From CAZBJJ01 sp964492245 (lineage in GTDB: Bacteria > Spirochaetota > Spirochaetia > Treponematales > Breznakiellaceae): a stretch of DNA of 64,000 nucleotides. Under the pieces are notes generated by a model, which had not been told where the DNA came from, did not search any database, and worked only from the letters and a program-made list of their open reading frames with translations. Positions within the stretch are counted from its first letter, which is position 1; each line of letters opens with the position of its first letter. This document shows, in pieces, positions 1 to 8,087 of the stretch. The position numbers and the translations under genes are program-made. The stretch spans positions 1 through 64,000 of the forward strand of contig CAZBJJ010000003.1 in the NCBI GenBank assembly GCA_964492245.1. Direction: 5' to 3'.

Positions 1-277
1 TTATTCGTCAACTTTGTCCCTTTTTTATATTGACAGAGGTCTCATCATATGAGGTAGTTTACCGAATCTTTCACCTAAAAAACCAGCCTTTTCTGCACTT
101 TCTTTCAATAGTATGTAGTAGGAGGAAGGCTAGCAAATCATCATAGGGAGAACAAATATTTTACGCAAAATGTGGCCAAAAGGGCAATGAACATGTTCAC
201 GCTCGTGCCAGGGGCTTTTAACTGAGAGCCTGGGGAATTTTCTGGGCGACCCAGGTGCAAGGTTCGGGAAACTACAT
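1..277. other. Intergenic segment downstream of tRNA-Asp
   Basis: No convincing gene is visible. Positions 252-273 are an exact 22-nt inverted copy of 26558-26579. Positions 9-23 match 27163-27177 in inverted orientation over about 15 nt. Confidence 0.5.
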
Positions 278-311
278 AAAAAAACCTGCCTGGAAGCTTC
301 CAAGCAGGTTT
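278..311 (-). terminator. Rho-independent terminator of tRNA-Asp
   Basis: Read on the minus strand, a long near-perfect hairpin (arms starting AACCTGCTTGG) is followed by a run of seven T. It begins four bases after the 3' end of the tRNA. Confidence 0.85.
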
Positions 312-314
312 GAA

Positions 315-388
315 CGGGAGCGACGGGACTCGAACCCGCGGTCTCCGGCGTGACAGGCCAGCGCGATAACCAGCTTCGCTACGCCCCC
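315..388 (-). tRNA. tRNA-Asp (anticodon GTC)
   Basis: A 74-nt cloverleaf. The acceptor GGGGGCG pairs with CGCTCCC (one G-U), the T loop is GGTTCGAGTCC, and the anticodon loop reads CTGTCAC, giving GTC. The discriminator is G and CCA is not encoded. It is a single-gene unit with its own promoter and terminator. Confidence 0.95.
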
Positions 389-400
389 ATATGTAAAAGC

Positions 401-429
401 ACTTTAGCCAAAATGAAAAAAAATGTCAA
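401..429 (-). promoter_or_regulatory. Sigma70-type promoter for tRNA-Asp
   Basis: On the minus strand, TTGACA (424-429), a 17-nt spacer and TAAAGT (401-406). Transcription would start just before the tRNA 5' end at 388. Confidence 0.8.
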
Positions 430-478
430 TAGGAAAATGAGGAAAAAAGAAGAGAAGAAAAGACCAGAGCCAACTAGA

Positions 479-507
479 TTGACGCTGATAAAGGCGCGTG
501 GTATTGT
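479..507 (+). promoter_or_regulatory. Promoter for the PpiD-like gene
   Basis: TTGACG (479-484), a 17-nt spacer and TATTGT (502-507). This gives a leader of roughly 60 nt before the start at 577. Confidence 0.55.
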
Positions 508-576
508 TTAAAACCTCTATACAGGGGAAGACAATTTGAAGAATTGCCTTACTTTTTGAGCAAAAGGGGAATGTGA

Positions 577-2091
577 ATGGCATCCAAGAATAAAAAAACA
601 CCCAAAAAAACAGGATATAGTGGATGGAACGAACTCGTAAAACGCTTTAAAGCCCACCCGTTTATGACCGCCGGCACCATGATAGTGATGATACTCCTCG
701 TGTTGACCTTTGCCCTGCCCCTCACATCGAAAAGCGATTTTGGCCAGACAGGAAATGCAATAAGCTTTGGCAGCTGGAATAAGAAACCCATAGAACTGAG
801 CATGGGCAGCTACATGGCCCGGGTGCGGGAGAACCGCTATAATTTGTATAAGATGTACGGTATGGAAGTGGGAGACCAAGAGGCCTTTGAAATAATGTAT
901 TATGCCTTTCAGAGCAGCGTCATACATACCGCAATGTTAGATGAAGTAAAAAAAGCCGGCTTTGCCCTGCCAAAAGACCTCTTAGACCGCAAAGTACTTA
1001 AAAACCCCGAATTTTACGAAAACGGCCGACTCTCGGCAGCCAGGATACGGGCAATGAGCGAGTCGGGCATGTTGGCCCTGAGGAAGTCGGTAGAGGAAGA
1101 GACCGCCAAAGAGCAGTACGTATATGCCTTTAAAGAACTTTCAATACCCCGCGCCGAAGAGGAGTATATAAAGAAATTGGCCACAAACCGACGCTATTTT
1201 AATGTGGCCGCCTACTCCCTTGCCGACTATCCCGACTCGGAAATAAGAAACTGGGGAGAGGAAAATGCCGAAAAATTTGCCCGCCTGGGGCTTTCGAAGA
1301 TAAGGGTGGAAAGCGAAAAAGAGGCAATAGACCTAAAGCAAACTATCGAGGCAGACAGCATAAGTTTTGCCGATGCCGCAATTGCACACTCGATAGATAT
1401 AACCAAGGACCGCGGTGGCTCCCTGGGCATAAAGGCCCTTTGGGAACTTGAATACGAACTTGCCGATACCGCCGTTCGCCAAAAAGTTAGCGCCCTAGAG
1501 CAGGGCCAGATATCCGATCCTGTTCAAAGTGGCGAGCAGTGGAATATTTATTATATTGATACCGCCCTGAGCCCAGCAGATTTTGAGGATGTCGATGAAT
1601 TCAATGCCCTTAAGAGCTATTATAAGAGCTACGAAAGGGGAAATATTGAAAGCTATTATCTTTCCAAGGCCAATAGCCTTGTTGCCCAGGCTGGATCGGA
1701 AGATTTTATTGATATTGCCCGGGAAGCGGGTATGCAAACAGAGGAGATTGGACCAGTGGCCCTGAATTATGGGAATGTTTCCCTTTTTCCCGGCTTCGAC
1801 GATACCGATTCAAGCTTTTTAAAGGGAGCTTCTAAGAATGTGGACCTGCTGTCTATTGCCTTTTCCCTGCCCTTGGATGGAGTTTCCCGCCCCCTTGTTT
1901 TAGACCAGTATGTGGTACTGCTTTCGCCGGTAAGGGAGGAAGCCGCCGATAGCTCGGCCCTAGAGTCCTTTTCTAGTGAATATGCCAGCTTTGTGCAAAA
2001 CACCAGCGATACGAGGATATCCAGCCATATTTTAGAGAGCGACCGTCTTGAAAACAAATTTTTCGAGACCTATATGAAGACCTTCCGGTAA
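577..2091 (+). CDS. Membrane-anchored SurA/PpiD-like peptidyl-prolyl isomerase
   Basis: A 504-aa protein with a short basic cytoplasmic N-terminus and one membrane segment at about residues 30-49; the rest would lie in the periplasm. Residues 60-200 resemble the SurA N-terminal chaperone domain. Residues about 225-330, including a DRGGSLG stretch, resemble a parvulin-type PPIC domain. The likely job is folding of exported outer-membrane proteins. An AGGGGA Shine-Dalgarno precedes the ATG. The stop lies 5 nt before the next gene, so the two are probably cotranscribed. I cannot tell from sequence alone whether isomerase activity is kept. Confidence 0.75.
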   Translation: MASKNKKTPKKTGYSGWNELVKRFKAHPFMTAGTMIVMILLVLTFALPLTSKSDFGQTGNAISFGSWNKKPIELSMGSYMARVRENRYNLYKMYGMEVGDQEAFEIMYYAFQSSVIHTAMLDEVKKAGFALPKDLLDRKVLKNPEFYENGRLSAARIRAMSESGMLALRKSVEEETAKEQYVYAFKELSIPRAEEEYIKKLATNRRYFNVAAYSLADYPDSEIRNWGEENAEKFARLGLSKIRVESEKEAIDLKQTIEADSISFADAAIAHSIDITKDRGGSLGIKALWELEYELADTAVRQKVSALEQGQISDPVQSGEQWNIYYIDTALSPADFEDVDEFNALKSYYKSYERGNIESYYLSKANSLVAQAGSEDFIDIAREAGMQTEEIGPVALNYGNVSLFPGFDDTDSSFLKGASKNVDLLSIAFSLPLDGVSRPLVLDQYVVLLSPVREEAADSSALESFSSEYASFVQNTSDTRISSHILESDRLENKFFETYMKTFR

Positions 2092-2096
2092 GGACT

Positions 2097-3827
2097 ATGA
2101 CTGACGAGCGCCCCCAATTGGCTGCGGCCCGGCGGGGGTTTTCGGTTTTTTACCAGGGCAGGTTGCTCCTTTCTAAAATTGACCCCTTGGCCCAGGCCGA
2201 ACGCCTTGTTCAACAGCTGGATATGCGCCCGGGCAACCTCTATGTGCTGCCCTCCCCGCTTTTGGGCTATGGCCTTGAAAAACTGATAGCTTTAAGTCCC
2301 CCCGAAAACGCCCTTGTCTGTGTGGAATTGGATGAGGGCCTGCACCGCCTGAGCCAGGAACATCTGGCCCCCCTTTTAAAAAAATATCCCCAGCGCCTTT
2401 TGTATATTGGGCCCGAACAGGCCCACAGACTTCTAGAGCTTATTTGCGATATATGGCCTATAAGGCAGTTTCGTCGCCTTGTGGTGCACAAGGGCAATAT
2501 TGCCTGGACGCTGCACCGTGGGGCCTATGGGGCCATTGAGCGGGAACTGGACTTGGCTATTCATCGGGCCTGGAGCAATACCATTACGATGATTCGCCTG
2601 GGCAGTCTGTATGCCAAAAATTTTATACGCAATCTGCCCCTTTTGGCCAGCTCGGGCCCGCCTGGCCTAGACCTTTCGGATAGGGGTCTTTTGGCCCTAG
2701 GGGCGGGTCCGAGCCTCGATGCTTTTTTAGATGGCCTACCTAAAGGCCTACAGGAGCTTCTTTTTTGCCCCCAGCGCCCCTTTAAGATAATCTGTGTCGA
2801 TACCGCCCTGGCCCCCCTGCGCAGGCGGGGTATTTATGTGGACTTTGCCCTTGTGTTAGAGGCCCAGTATTGGAACCTTTTAGACTTTATTGGCTGCCCC
2901 GATACGCCCTTGCTTTTGGACCTATCCTCGCACTATGCCAGTAGCCGGCTTTTTCCGCATGTGCTGGGGGCTGCCCCCCTTGCGGGAATTTTTACCACGG
3001 CCTGGGTGCATTTGGCCCTCTTTGAGCGGGTAAAAAAGGCGGGCCTGTACCCCCAGGACTTACCGCCACTGGGTTCGGTGGGCCTGAGCTTAATTGAGTT
3101 TGCTCTGCGCTTTGGTAGGGGGCCCATTGTCTTTGCAGGCCTCGATTTTGCCTTTACCCTCGACGAGTATCATTGCAAGGGCAGCTCTTTTCGCCTTAGG
3201 CAGGAGGCCCGCCAGACAAGGCTGGAGCCATTTTTTCAAGGCCAGCGGGTCTTTCGCCCGGGGGTAAAGGGTGCGAAGAATATGCTCAGCGATCCCAGCC
3301 TGCAAAGTTATGCAAATATTTTTAACGAGCATTTTGCCCATAATCCCCGGCTTTGGGATGCCCGCAATTTTGGCCTTGAGCTACATGTACAGAAGGCGGG
3401 GCCCAAGGAGATTGAGCGGCTCTTGTTGCATGGGGATGGTTCACCAGTAGATGCACCTTTAGGTGCACCTAAAGATGCACCTCCGGTGACGTCGAGCGGA
3501 ACGCTTGAAGACGCGTCTGTAGACGCGTCTACAGACGCGCATTCTCGTGGGCGGAAGGTAAAAAAGCTTATTCTCAATGAAATTCAGCTGCTCGAAGACC
3601 TGCAGGCGATCTTGCAGGGGCGATCTGGCAAGGAGGGGCCGGCCCTTCCCGATTTGCTGGAAGAGCTGGATTATCTTTGGGCGCATTTTCCCGAATATGG
3701 CGGGAAAAAGGACATTAAAAGCCTTTCGGGGGATATATCATTTTTAAAGCGCATCAGCGCAGAAGCGGGCAGACGGGCCAAGGACTGGCAGCTGGCACTG
3801 AGCACCCTAGAGCAGCTAAAGACCTAG
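2097..3827 (+). CDS. DUF115 / MptE-like motility-associated (Maf-type) protein
   Basis: A 576-aa protein resembling the DUF115 family (6-hydroxymethylpterin pyrophosphokinase MptE-like). In flagellated bacteria this family includes Maf proteins linked to flagellin glycosylation. A glycine-rich LALGAGPSLD segment near residue 200 matches the family's nucleotide-binding region. A low-complexity linker (about residues 449-484) consists of four-residue repeats such as VDAP/LGAP/KDAP and EDAS/VDAS, and separates the main domain from a C-terminal helical tail. TAAGGACT provides the ribosome-binding site. The TAG stop overlaps the convergent lepA stop by 4 nt. Flagellar function is inference from the family. 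Confidence 0.65.
   Translation: MTDERPQLAAARRGFSVFYQGRLLLSKIDPLAQAERLVQQLDMRPGNLYVLPSPLLGYGLEKLIALSPPENALVCVELDEGLHRLSQEHLAPLLKKYPQRLLYIGPEQAHRLLELICDIWPIRQFRRLVVHKGNIAWTLHRGAYGAIERELDLAIHRAWSNTITMIRLGSLYAKNFIRNLPLLASSGPPGLDLSDRGLLALGAGPSLDAFLDGLPKGLQELLFCPQRPFKIICVDTALAPLRRRGIYVDFALVLEAQYWNLLDFIGCPDTPLLLDLSSHYASSRLFPHVLGAAPLAGIFTTAWVHLALFERVKKAGLYPQDLPPLGSVGLSLIEFALRFGRGPIVFAGLDFAFTLDEYHCKGSSFRLRQEARQTRLEPFFQGQRVFRPGVKGAKNMLSDPSLQSYANIFNEHFAHNPRLWDARNFGLELHVQKAGPKEIERLLLHGDGSPVDAPLGAPKDAPPVTSSGTLEDASVDASTDAHSRGRKVKKLILNEIQLLEDLQAILQGRSGKEGPALPDLLEELDYLWAHFPEYGGKKDIKSLSGDISFLKRISAEAGRRAKDWQLALSTLEQLKT
3447..3542 (+). repeat. Two arrays of 12-bp in-frame repeats with perfect palindromes
   Basis: Three 12-bp units at 3447-3482 (shared core TGCACCT) and three at 3507-3542 (shared core AGACGCG) lie in the linker of the DUF115 gene. 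Unit junctions create perfect palindromes at 3457-3474 (18 bp) and 3512-3539 (28 bp). Confidence 0.9.
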
Positions 3828-5629
3828 TCGTCGCTCGTTTTAAGAATCGCTAAAAAGGCAGACTGGGGCAGTTCGACATCGCCCACCATCTTCATACGCT
3901 TTTTGCCCTCTTTCTGTTTTTCCAGAAGCTTGCGCTTTCGGGTGATATCGCCCCCATAGCATTTGGCCAGCACATCTTTGCGCAGTGCGTTTACCGTTTC
4001 GCGGGCAATAACAGTGCTGCCAATTGAGCCCTGAATGGGAATTTTAAACTGCTGGCGGGGAATTTCGGCCTGTAAACGCTCGCAGACCTTGCGGGCCCTT
4101 TCGTAGGCATTGCCCTTAAAGACCAATTGCGACAGGGCATCTACCACCTTGCCATTTAAAAGAATATCAAGTTTTACCAGCTCGGTGGGCCTGAAGCCGG
4201 TAATATCGTAGTCGAAGGAGGCATAGCCCCGGCTAACGCTTTTTAAGCGGTCGTAAAAATCGTAAAGCACCTCGCCCAGGGGCATATCGAAGATAATCTC
4301 TACCCGTTTTTCGTCCAAGTAGGTCATATTTGTCTGGGTTCCCCGCTTTTCTATACAGAGGCTTATAATATTGCCCAAGTAGGTGGTGGGCGTAATAATT
4401 GCCGCCCGTATATAGGGCTCTTCTGCCGATTCTATACCGCCCTCGTCGGGGAAGTCGGCGGGGTTATCAATTAAAAGCTCTTCCCCATTTTTTAAAAAGA
4501 CCTTGTAGCGGACCGAGGGGGCGGTAAAAATTATAGACTGATCGAACTCCACCTCCAAGCGCTCCTGGACCACCTCCAAGTGAAGCAGTCCCAAAAAGCC
4601 ACAGCGAAAGCCAAAGCCCAGGGCCATCGAAGAATCCTGTTCGTATATTAAGGAGGCGTCGTTGAGCTTTAATTTCTCTAAGCTCGAGCGAAGCTCTGCG
4701 AAGTCGTTGCTATCTAGGGGGTAAATTGATGAATAGACAACCGGTTTAATTTCTCTAAAACCAGCGAGAGCCTGTTTGCAGGGCTGTTGTACCGAGGTAA
4801 TGGTGTCGCCCACCCGCACATCGCTAACGGTTTTAATACCGGCAATAATATAGCCCACCTGCCCAACGGCCAAGGCCTCGGTGTCGATAAGCCCAAGCTG
4901 AAAAATGCCCAGATTTTCAACCTCGTACTCGGCCTTGGAGTTCATAAAGCGCACCTTTTGGCCCTTTTTAAGGGAGCCGGAAAAAATACGGATATGTACA
5001 ATAACCCCCCTATAGGGGTCGTAGTGGCAGTCGAAGACCAGGGCCTGCAGGGGATCCTCGCCCATGCCCTTGGGGGCCGGTATGCGCTGAACAATTGCCT
5101 CGAACAGCTCATCAATTCCCAGGCCCTGCTTTGCCGATACCGGCAGGGCGCTTTCGCCATCCAGACCCAGGTCGTGGTCTATCTGATGCCGCGCCATGTC
5201 GATATCTGCCGCAGGCATATCAATTTTATTTATAACCGGGATAATTTCTAAATCGTGTTCCATCGCCAAATATAAATTGGACAGGGTCTGGGCCTCGACC
5301 CCCTGGGTGGCATCGACAATTAAAAGGGCCCCCTCGCAGGAGGATATTGCCCGCGAGACCTCGTAGGTAAAGTCGACATGGCCGGGGGTGTCTACGAAAT
5401 TTAATTGATACTCCTGCCCCTGACTATCGGTGTAGGGAATGGTAACGGCTTGGCTTTTAATGGTAATTCCCCGCTCCCTTTCTATGTCCATGTTGTCCAG
5501 CAACTGGTTTTTAAAATCTCTTTCGGCCACAATGCGGGCTTTTTGAATAAGCCGGTCGGCAAGGGTGGATTTTCCATGGTCGATATGGGCAATAATACAA
5601 AAGTTGCGAATAAGGGATTTATCTGTCAT
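3824..5629 (-). CDS. lepA: Elongation factor 4 (LepA), ribosome back-translocating GTPase
   Basis: A 601-aa translational GTPase. G1 AHIDHGKST is at residues 14-22, G3 DTPGH at 80-84, and an NKID G4 motif is present. The C-terminus has the LepA-specific domain, including the conserved GDITRKRKLLEKQKEGKKRM stretch. An upstream in-frame extension (to 5725) is rejected because the family starts at this Met. No Shine-Dalgarno is seen; TATAGT ends 6 nt before the ATG, so the mRNA may be leaderless. The stop overlaps that of the convergent DUF115 gene. Confidence 0.97.
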   Translation of the reverse strand: MTDKSLIRNFCIIAHIDHGKSTLADRLIQKARIVAERDFKNQLLDNMDIERERGITIKSQAVTIPYTDSQGQEYQLNFVDTPGHVDFTYEVSRAISSCEGALLIVDATQGVEAQTLSNLYLAMEHDLEIIPVINKIDMPAADIDMARHQIDHDLGLDGESALPVSAKQGLGIDELFEAIVQRIPAPKGMGEDPLQALVFDCHYDPYRGVIVHIRIFSGSLKKGQKVRFMNSKAEYEVENLGIFQLGLIDTEALAVGQVGYIIAGIKTVSDVRVGDTITSVQQPCKQALAGFREIKPVVYSSIYPLDSNDFAELRSSLEKLKLNDASLIYEQDSSMALGFGFRCGFLGLLHLEVVQERLEVEFDQSIIFTAPSVRYKVFLKNGEELLIDNPADFPDEGGIESAEEPYIRAAIITPTTYLGNIISLCIEKRGTQTNMTYLDEKRVEIIFDMPLGEVLYDFYDRLKSVSRGYASFDYDITGFRPTELVKLDILLNGKVVDALSQLVFKGNAYERARKVCERLQAEIPRQQFKIPIQGSIGSTVIARETVNALRKDVLAKCYGGDITRKRKLLEKQKEGKKRMKMVGDVELPQSAFLAILKTSDD

Positions 5630-5635
5630 AGGCCG

Positions 5636-5664
5636 ACTATAGCCGAAATTTGCTAGTCTAACAA
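5636..5664 (-). promoter_or_regulatory. lepA promoter, apparently leaderless
   Basis: On the minus strand, TTGTTA (5659-5664), a 17-nt spacer and TATAGT (5636-5641), then CGGCCT and the lepA ATG. The -35 lies inside the 3' end of the histidine kinase gene. Confidence 0.65.
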
Positions 5665-7536
5665 GCTGGACAGGGCTAAGAGGAGCTGGTTTTGGGCAAA
5701 GGGCTTTTGGATAAAACGGCCCCAAGGTCGCTTATCCAGCTCCTGCTTGCTCGATACGTCGTAATAGCCGGACATAAAAAGCACCTTTAAGTCGGGGTGC
5801 ATGGTCACGAGCCTATCGGCCAGTTCAAAGCCGTTCATACGGGGCATAACGATATCACTAAGCAGAATAAAGTCTTTTTCGCGCTCGGCAATTATAAGGG
5901 CCTCGCCCGGGTTCGAGGCAGCATGAACGCGGTAGCCGGCCTTGTTTAAAATTCTGGCCAAGAGCGAGCGCAAATAGTCGTCGTCCTCGACAAGGAGTAT
6001 CTCGCCCCTGCCCCGCTGTATCTGCTCTTCTTCAAAGCCAATGCCGGCAATCTGCTGGCTTTTGGAAGGGGCCAGAGGCAGGTGAATGGTAAAACGCGAG
6101 CCCTTGTCGACCTCCGACTCGATGGTAATATAGCCACCGTGCCTCTGTATTGTGGCATAGACAATCGAAAGACCCATGCCCGTACCCTTGCCCAGCCCCT
6201 TAGAAGTATAAAAGGGTTCGAATACCCGACTTAAATCCTCTTTGGCTATGCCCGAACCAGTATCGCTTACCGAAAGTGTAAAATAACCTTTATGCATGGG
6301 GGAATCCTGCGAAAAATGGGCCTTATGCCCCATTGCAAGGCTCTCGTTTCCTGTCTCTACATAAATTGAGCCACTTTCGGCAATTGAATCCTTCGCGTTG
6401 ACCACCAAGTTTATCAACACCTGCTCGAACTGGCCGGGATCTACCGAAACATTTGCATGTTCGGCAATCAGATTAAAGGATATACTGATATTTTCCCGCA
6501 CAAGGCGGCGCAGCATATTCTGAATACCCAGGACAATGACATTTGCATCGAGGATCTGGGGCTCAAAGTTTTTTTTGCGCGAAAAGCTGAGTAACTGCCT
6601 TGTTAAATTTGTCGCCTTTTCCGAGGCATCTTGAATGCCGGCAATGTCCTCTTTTGCGTTTTGGTTCCCGCTTAAATCCTCGGCCAAAAGATTGGTATAG
6701 CCCATAATTGCGGTAATAATATTGTTAAAATCGTGGGCAATGCCCCCAGCTAAGCGCCCCATTGCCTCCATTTTCTGGGCCTGATGCAATTGCTCTTCCA
6801 ACTCCCTTTTTTGACTTATATCCACAATGGACCAGTTAATGTCCTGGGAGGAGGCGGCCGGCAGGCGAGAAGCATTAACTATGGCCTGCAAGGTCTTGCT
6901 TCCTTCGCACACCAGGACCAGCTCTTGGCCCTTTAGGCTCCGCCCCTCGATTGCCGCCAACAAGACCTTGCGCGCCTGCGAGGGATTTTCGAAGATGTCC
7001 AATATATTTCGGCCCTTATAATTATCCTGCGGGCTGGCCTGTAACAACTGATAAAAAGCCCGATTATATTCGTTTATATGGCCCTCGGCATTGGTGTTTA
7101 CAAAGGCATTGGGGGCATTTTGAAAAAGACTGCGGTAGCGCTCCTCGCTAGAGCGCAGGCTCAATTCTAAGTTGTGCCGATGTAGGGCAAGGGCAATGCT
7201 GGTGCGCAGTTCCCGCTCTTCGAAGGGCTTAATTAAATAGGCAAAGGGCTGTATTTTTTCTGCCCGCTTTATGGTCTGTTCGTCGTTATAGGCGGTCAAT
7301 AAAATGATGGGAATGGCATGATTGTGATATATCTTACTGCCGGCCTCGATGCCATCCAGCTGCCCCCTTAGGTGAATATCCATAAGGACTAAATCGATAT
7401 TCCCCTTTTGCGCCAGACTGATTGCCTCCTCGCCACTGTCGACGAGGCCGACAACCTGGTGCCCGCCCTGTTCCAATTGCTGTTGCATATCTAATGCAAC
7501 GATATGCTCGTCTTCGCAAATTAATATTCTAGCCAT
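5653..7536 (-). CDS. Hybrid sensor histidine kinase (REC-PAS-HK-REC)
   Basis: A 627-aa soluble protein without membrane segments. The N-terminal receiver has Asp53; a PAS domain spans about 130-240. The HisKA H-box GIAHDFNN carries His268 and is followed by an HATPase domain with DTGSG and GTGMGLS boxes. A second receiver has Asp561 in SDIVMPRMNG. The layout suggests it takes phosphate through the first receiver, autophosphorylates and passes phosphate to the C-terminal receiver. It lies 51 nt downstream of a CheY-like gene, a plausible partner. The signal is unknown. Confidence 0.9.
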   Translation of the reverse strand: MARILICEDEHIVALDMQQQLEQGGHQVVGLVDSGEEAISLAQKGNIDLVLMDIHLRGQLDGIEAGSKIYHNHAIPIILLTAYNDEQTIKRAEKIQPFAYLIKPFEERELRTSIALALHRHNLELSLRSSEERYRSLFQNAPNAFVNTNAEGHINEYNRAFYQLLQASPQDNYKGRNILDIFENPSQARKVLLAAIEGRSLKGQELVLVCEGSKTLQAIVNASRLPAASSQDINWSIVDISQKRELEEQLHQAQKMEAMGRLAGGIAHDFNNIITAIMGYTNLLAEDLSGNQNAKEDIAGIQDASEKATNLTRQLLSFSRKKNFEPQILDANVIVLGIQNMLRRLVRENISISFNLIAEHANVSVDPGQFEQVLINLVVNAKDSIAESGSIYVETGNESLAMGHKAHFSQDSPMHKGYFTLSVSDTGSGIAKEDLSRVFEPFYTSKGLGKGTGMGLSIVYATIQRHGGYITIESEVDKGSRFTIHLPLAPSKSQQIAGIGFEEEQIQRGRGEILLVEDDDYLRSLLARILNKAGYRVHAASNPGEALIIAEREKDFILLSDIVMPRMNGFELADRLVTMHPDLKVLFMSGYYDVSSKQELDKRPWGRFIQKPFAQNQLLLALSSLLD

Positions 7537-7587
7537 AGCACCATCACTTTTTACCTCTGCGGATCTTCGAAATATTACAGACTCGTT

Positions 7588-7956
7588 TTAGCCAATGACC
7601 TTGGAGACAACCGCCAAAAGTTTTTCTGCACTAAAGGGCTTTACTATCCAGCCAGTGGCTCCGGCCTCCTTGCCCTCGTTCATCTTACTGCCCTGACTTT
7701 CGGTGGTGAGCACTAGGATGGGCAGCTCTTTTCGGGCCTCGATCTCGCGCACTTTTTTTATAAAGGCAATGCCATCCATATTGGGCATATTGATATCGGT
7801 AATAATTAAATCGCAGGAGGGCATGCCTTCCAATGCAGAAAGCCCTTCCAGCCCATCGCTGGCCTCGACGGGCTCGTAGCCCCCCTGTTTTAATACATAG
7901 GTAATACTCTGACGAATAGCAGCTGAATCATCTACAACCAAAACCTGTTTTCCCAT
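7588..7956 (-). CDS. Single-domain CheY-like response regulator
   Basis: A 122-aa stand-alone receiver. Acidic residues Asp9/Asp10, the phosphoacceptor Asp54 (ITDINMPNMDG), Thr at the TTES switch and Lys106 (WIVKPF) are all present. There is no output domain. A strong Shine-Dalgarno (GGGAGGAATTA) precedes the ATG. It sits directly upstream of the hybrid kinase on the same strand and is probably cotranscribed with it. Whether it acts on the flagellar switch or only within the phosphorelay cannot be read from sequence. Confidence 0.92.
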   Translation of the reverse strand: MGKQVLVVDDSAAIRQSITYVLKQGGYEPVEASDGLEGLSALEGMPSCDLIITDINMPNMDGIAFIKKVREIEARKELPILVLTTESQGSKMNEGKEAGATGWIVKPFSAEKLLAVVSKVIG

Positions 7957-7982
7957 TAATTCCTCCCTTTAACTAATTAATA

Positions 7983-8011
7983 AGTATAATAGTTTTTTTC
8001 TCTTCTCGCAA
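7983..8011 (-). promoter_or_regulatory. Promoter for the CheY-like/kinase pair
   Basis: On the minus strand, TTGCGA (8006-8011), a 17-nt spacer and TATACT (7983-7988). The leader is short and contains a good ribosome-binding site. Confidence 0.65.
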
Positions 8012-8087
8012 TTATAGCGACGTTTTTTTGAGAACTTAGTACACCAAAGCTTGCACCTGGGTTTATAGACAGGTTTTTTTAGTGGTT

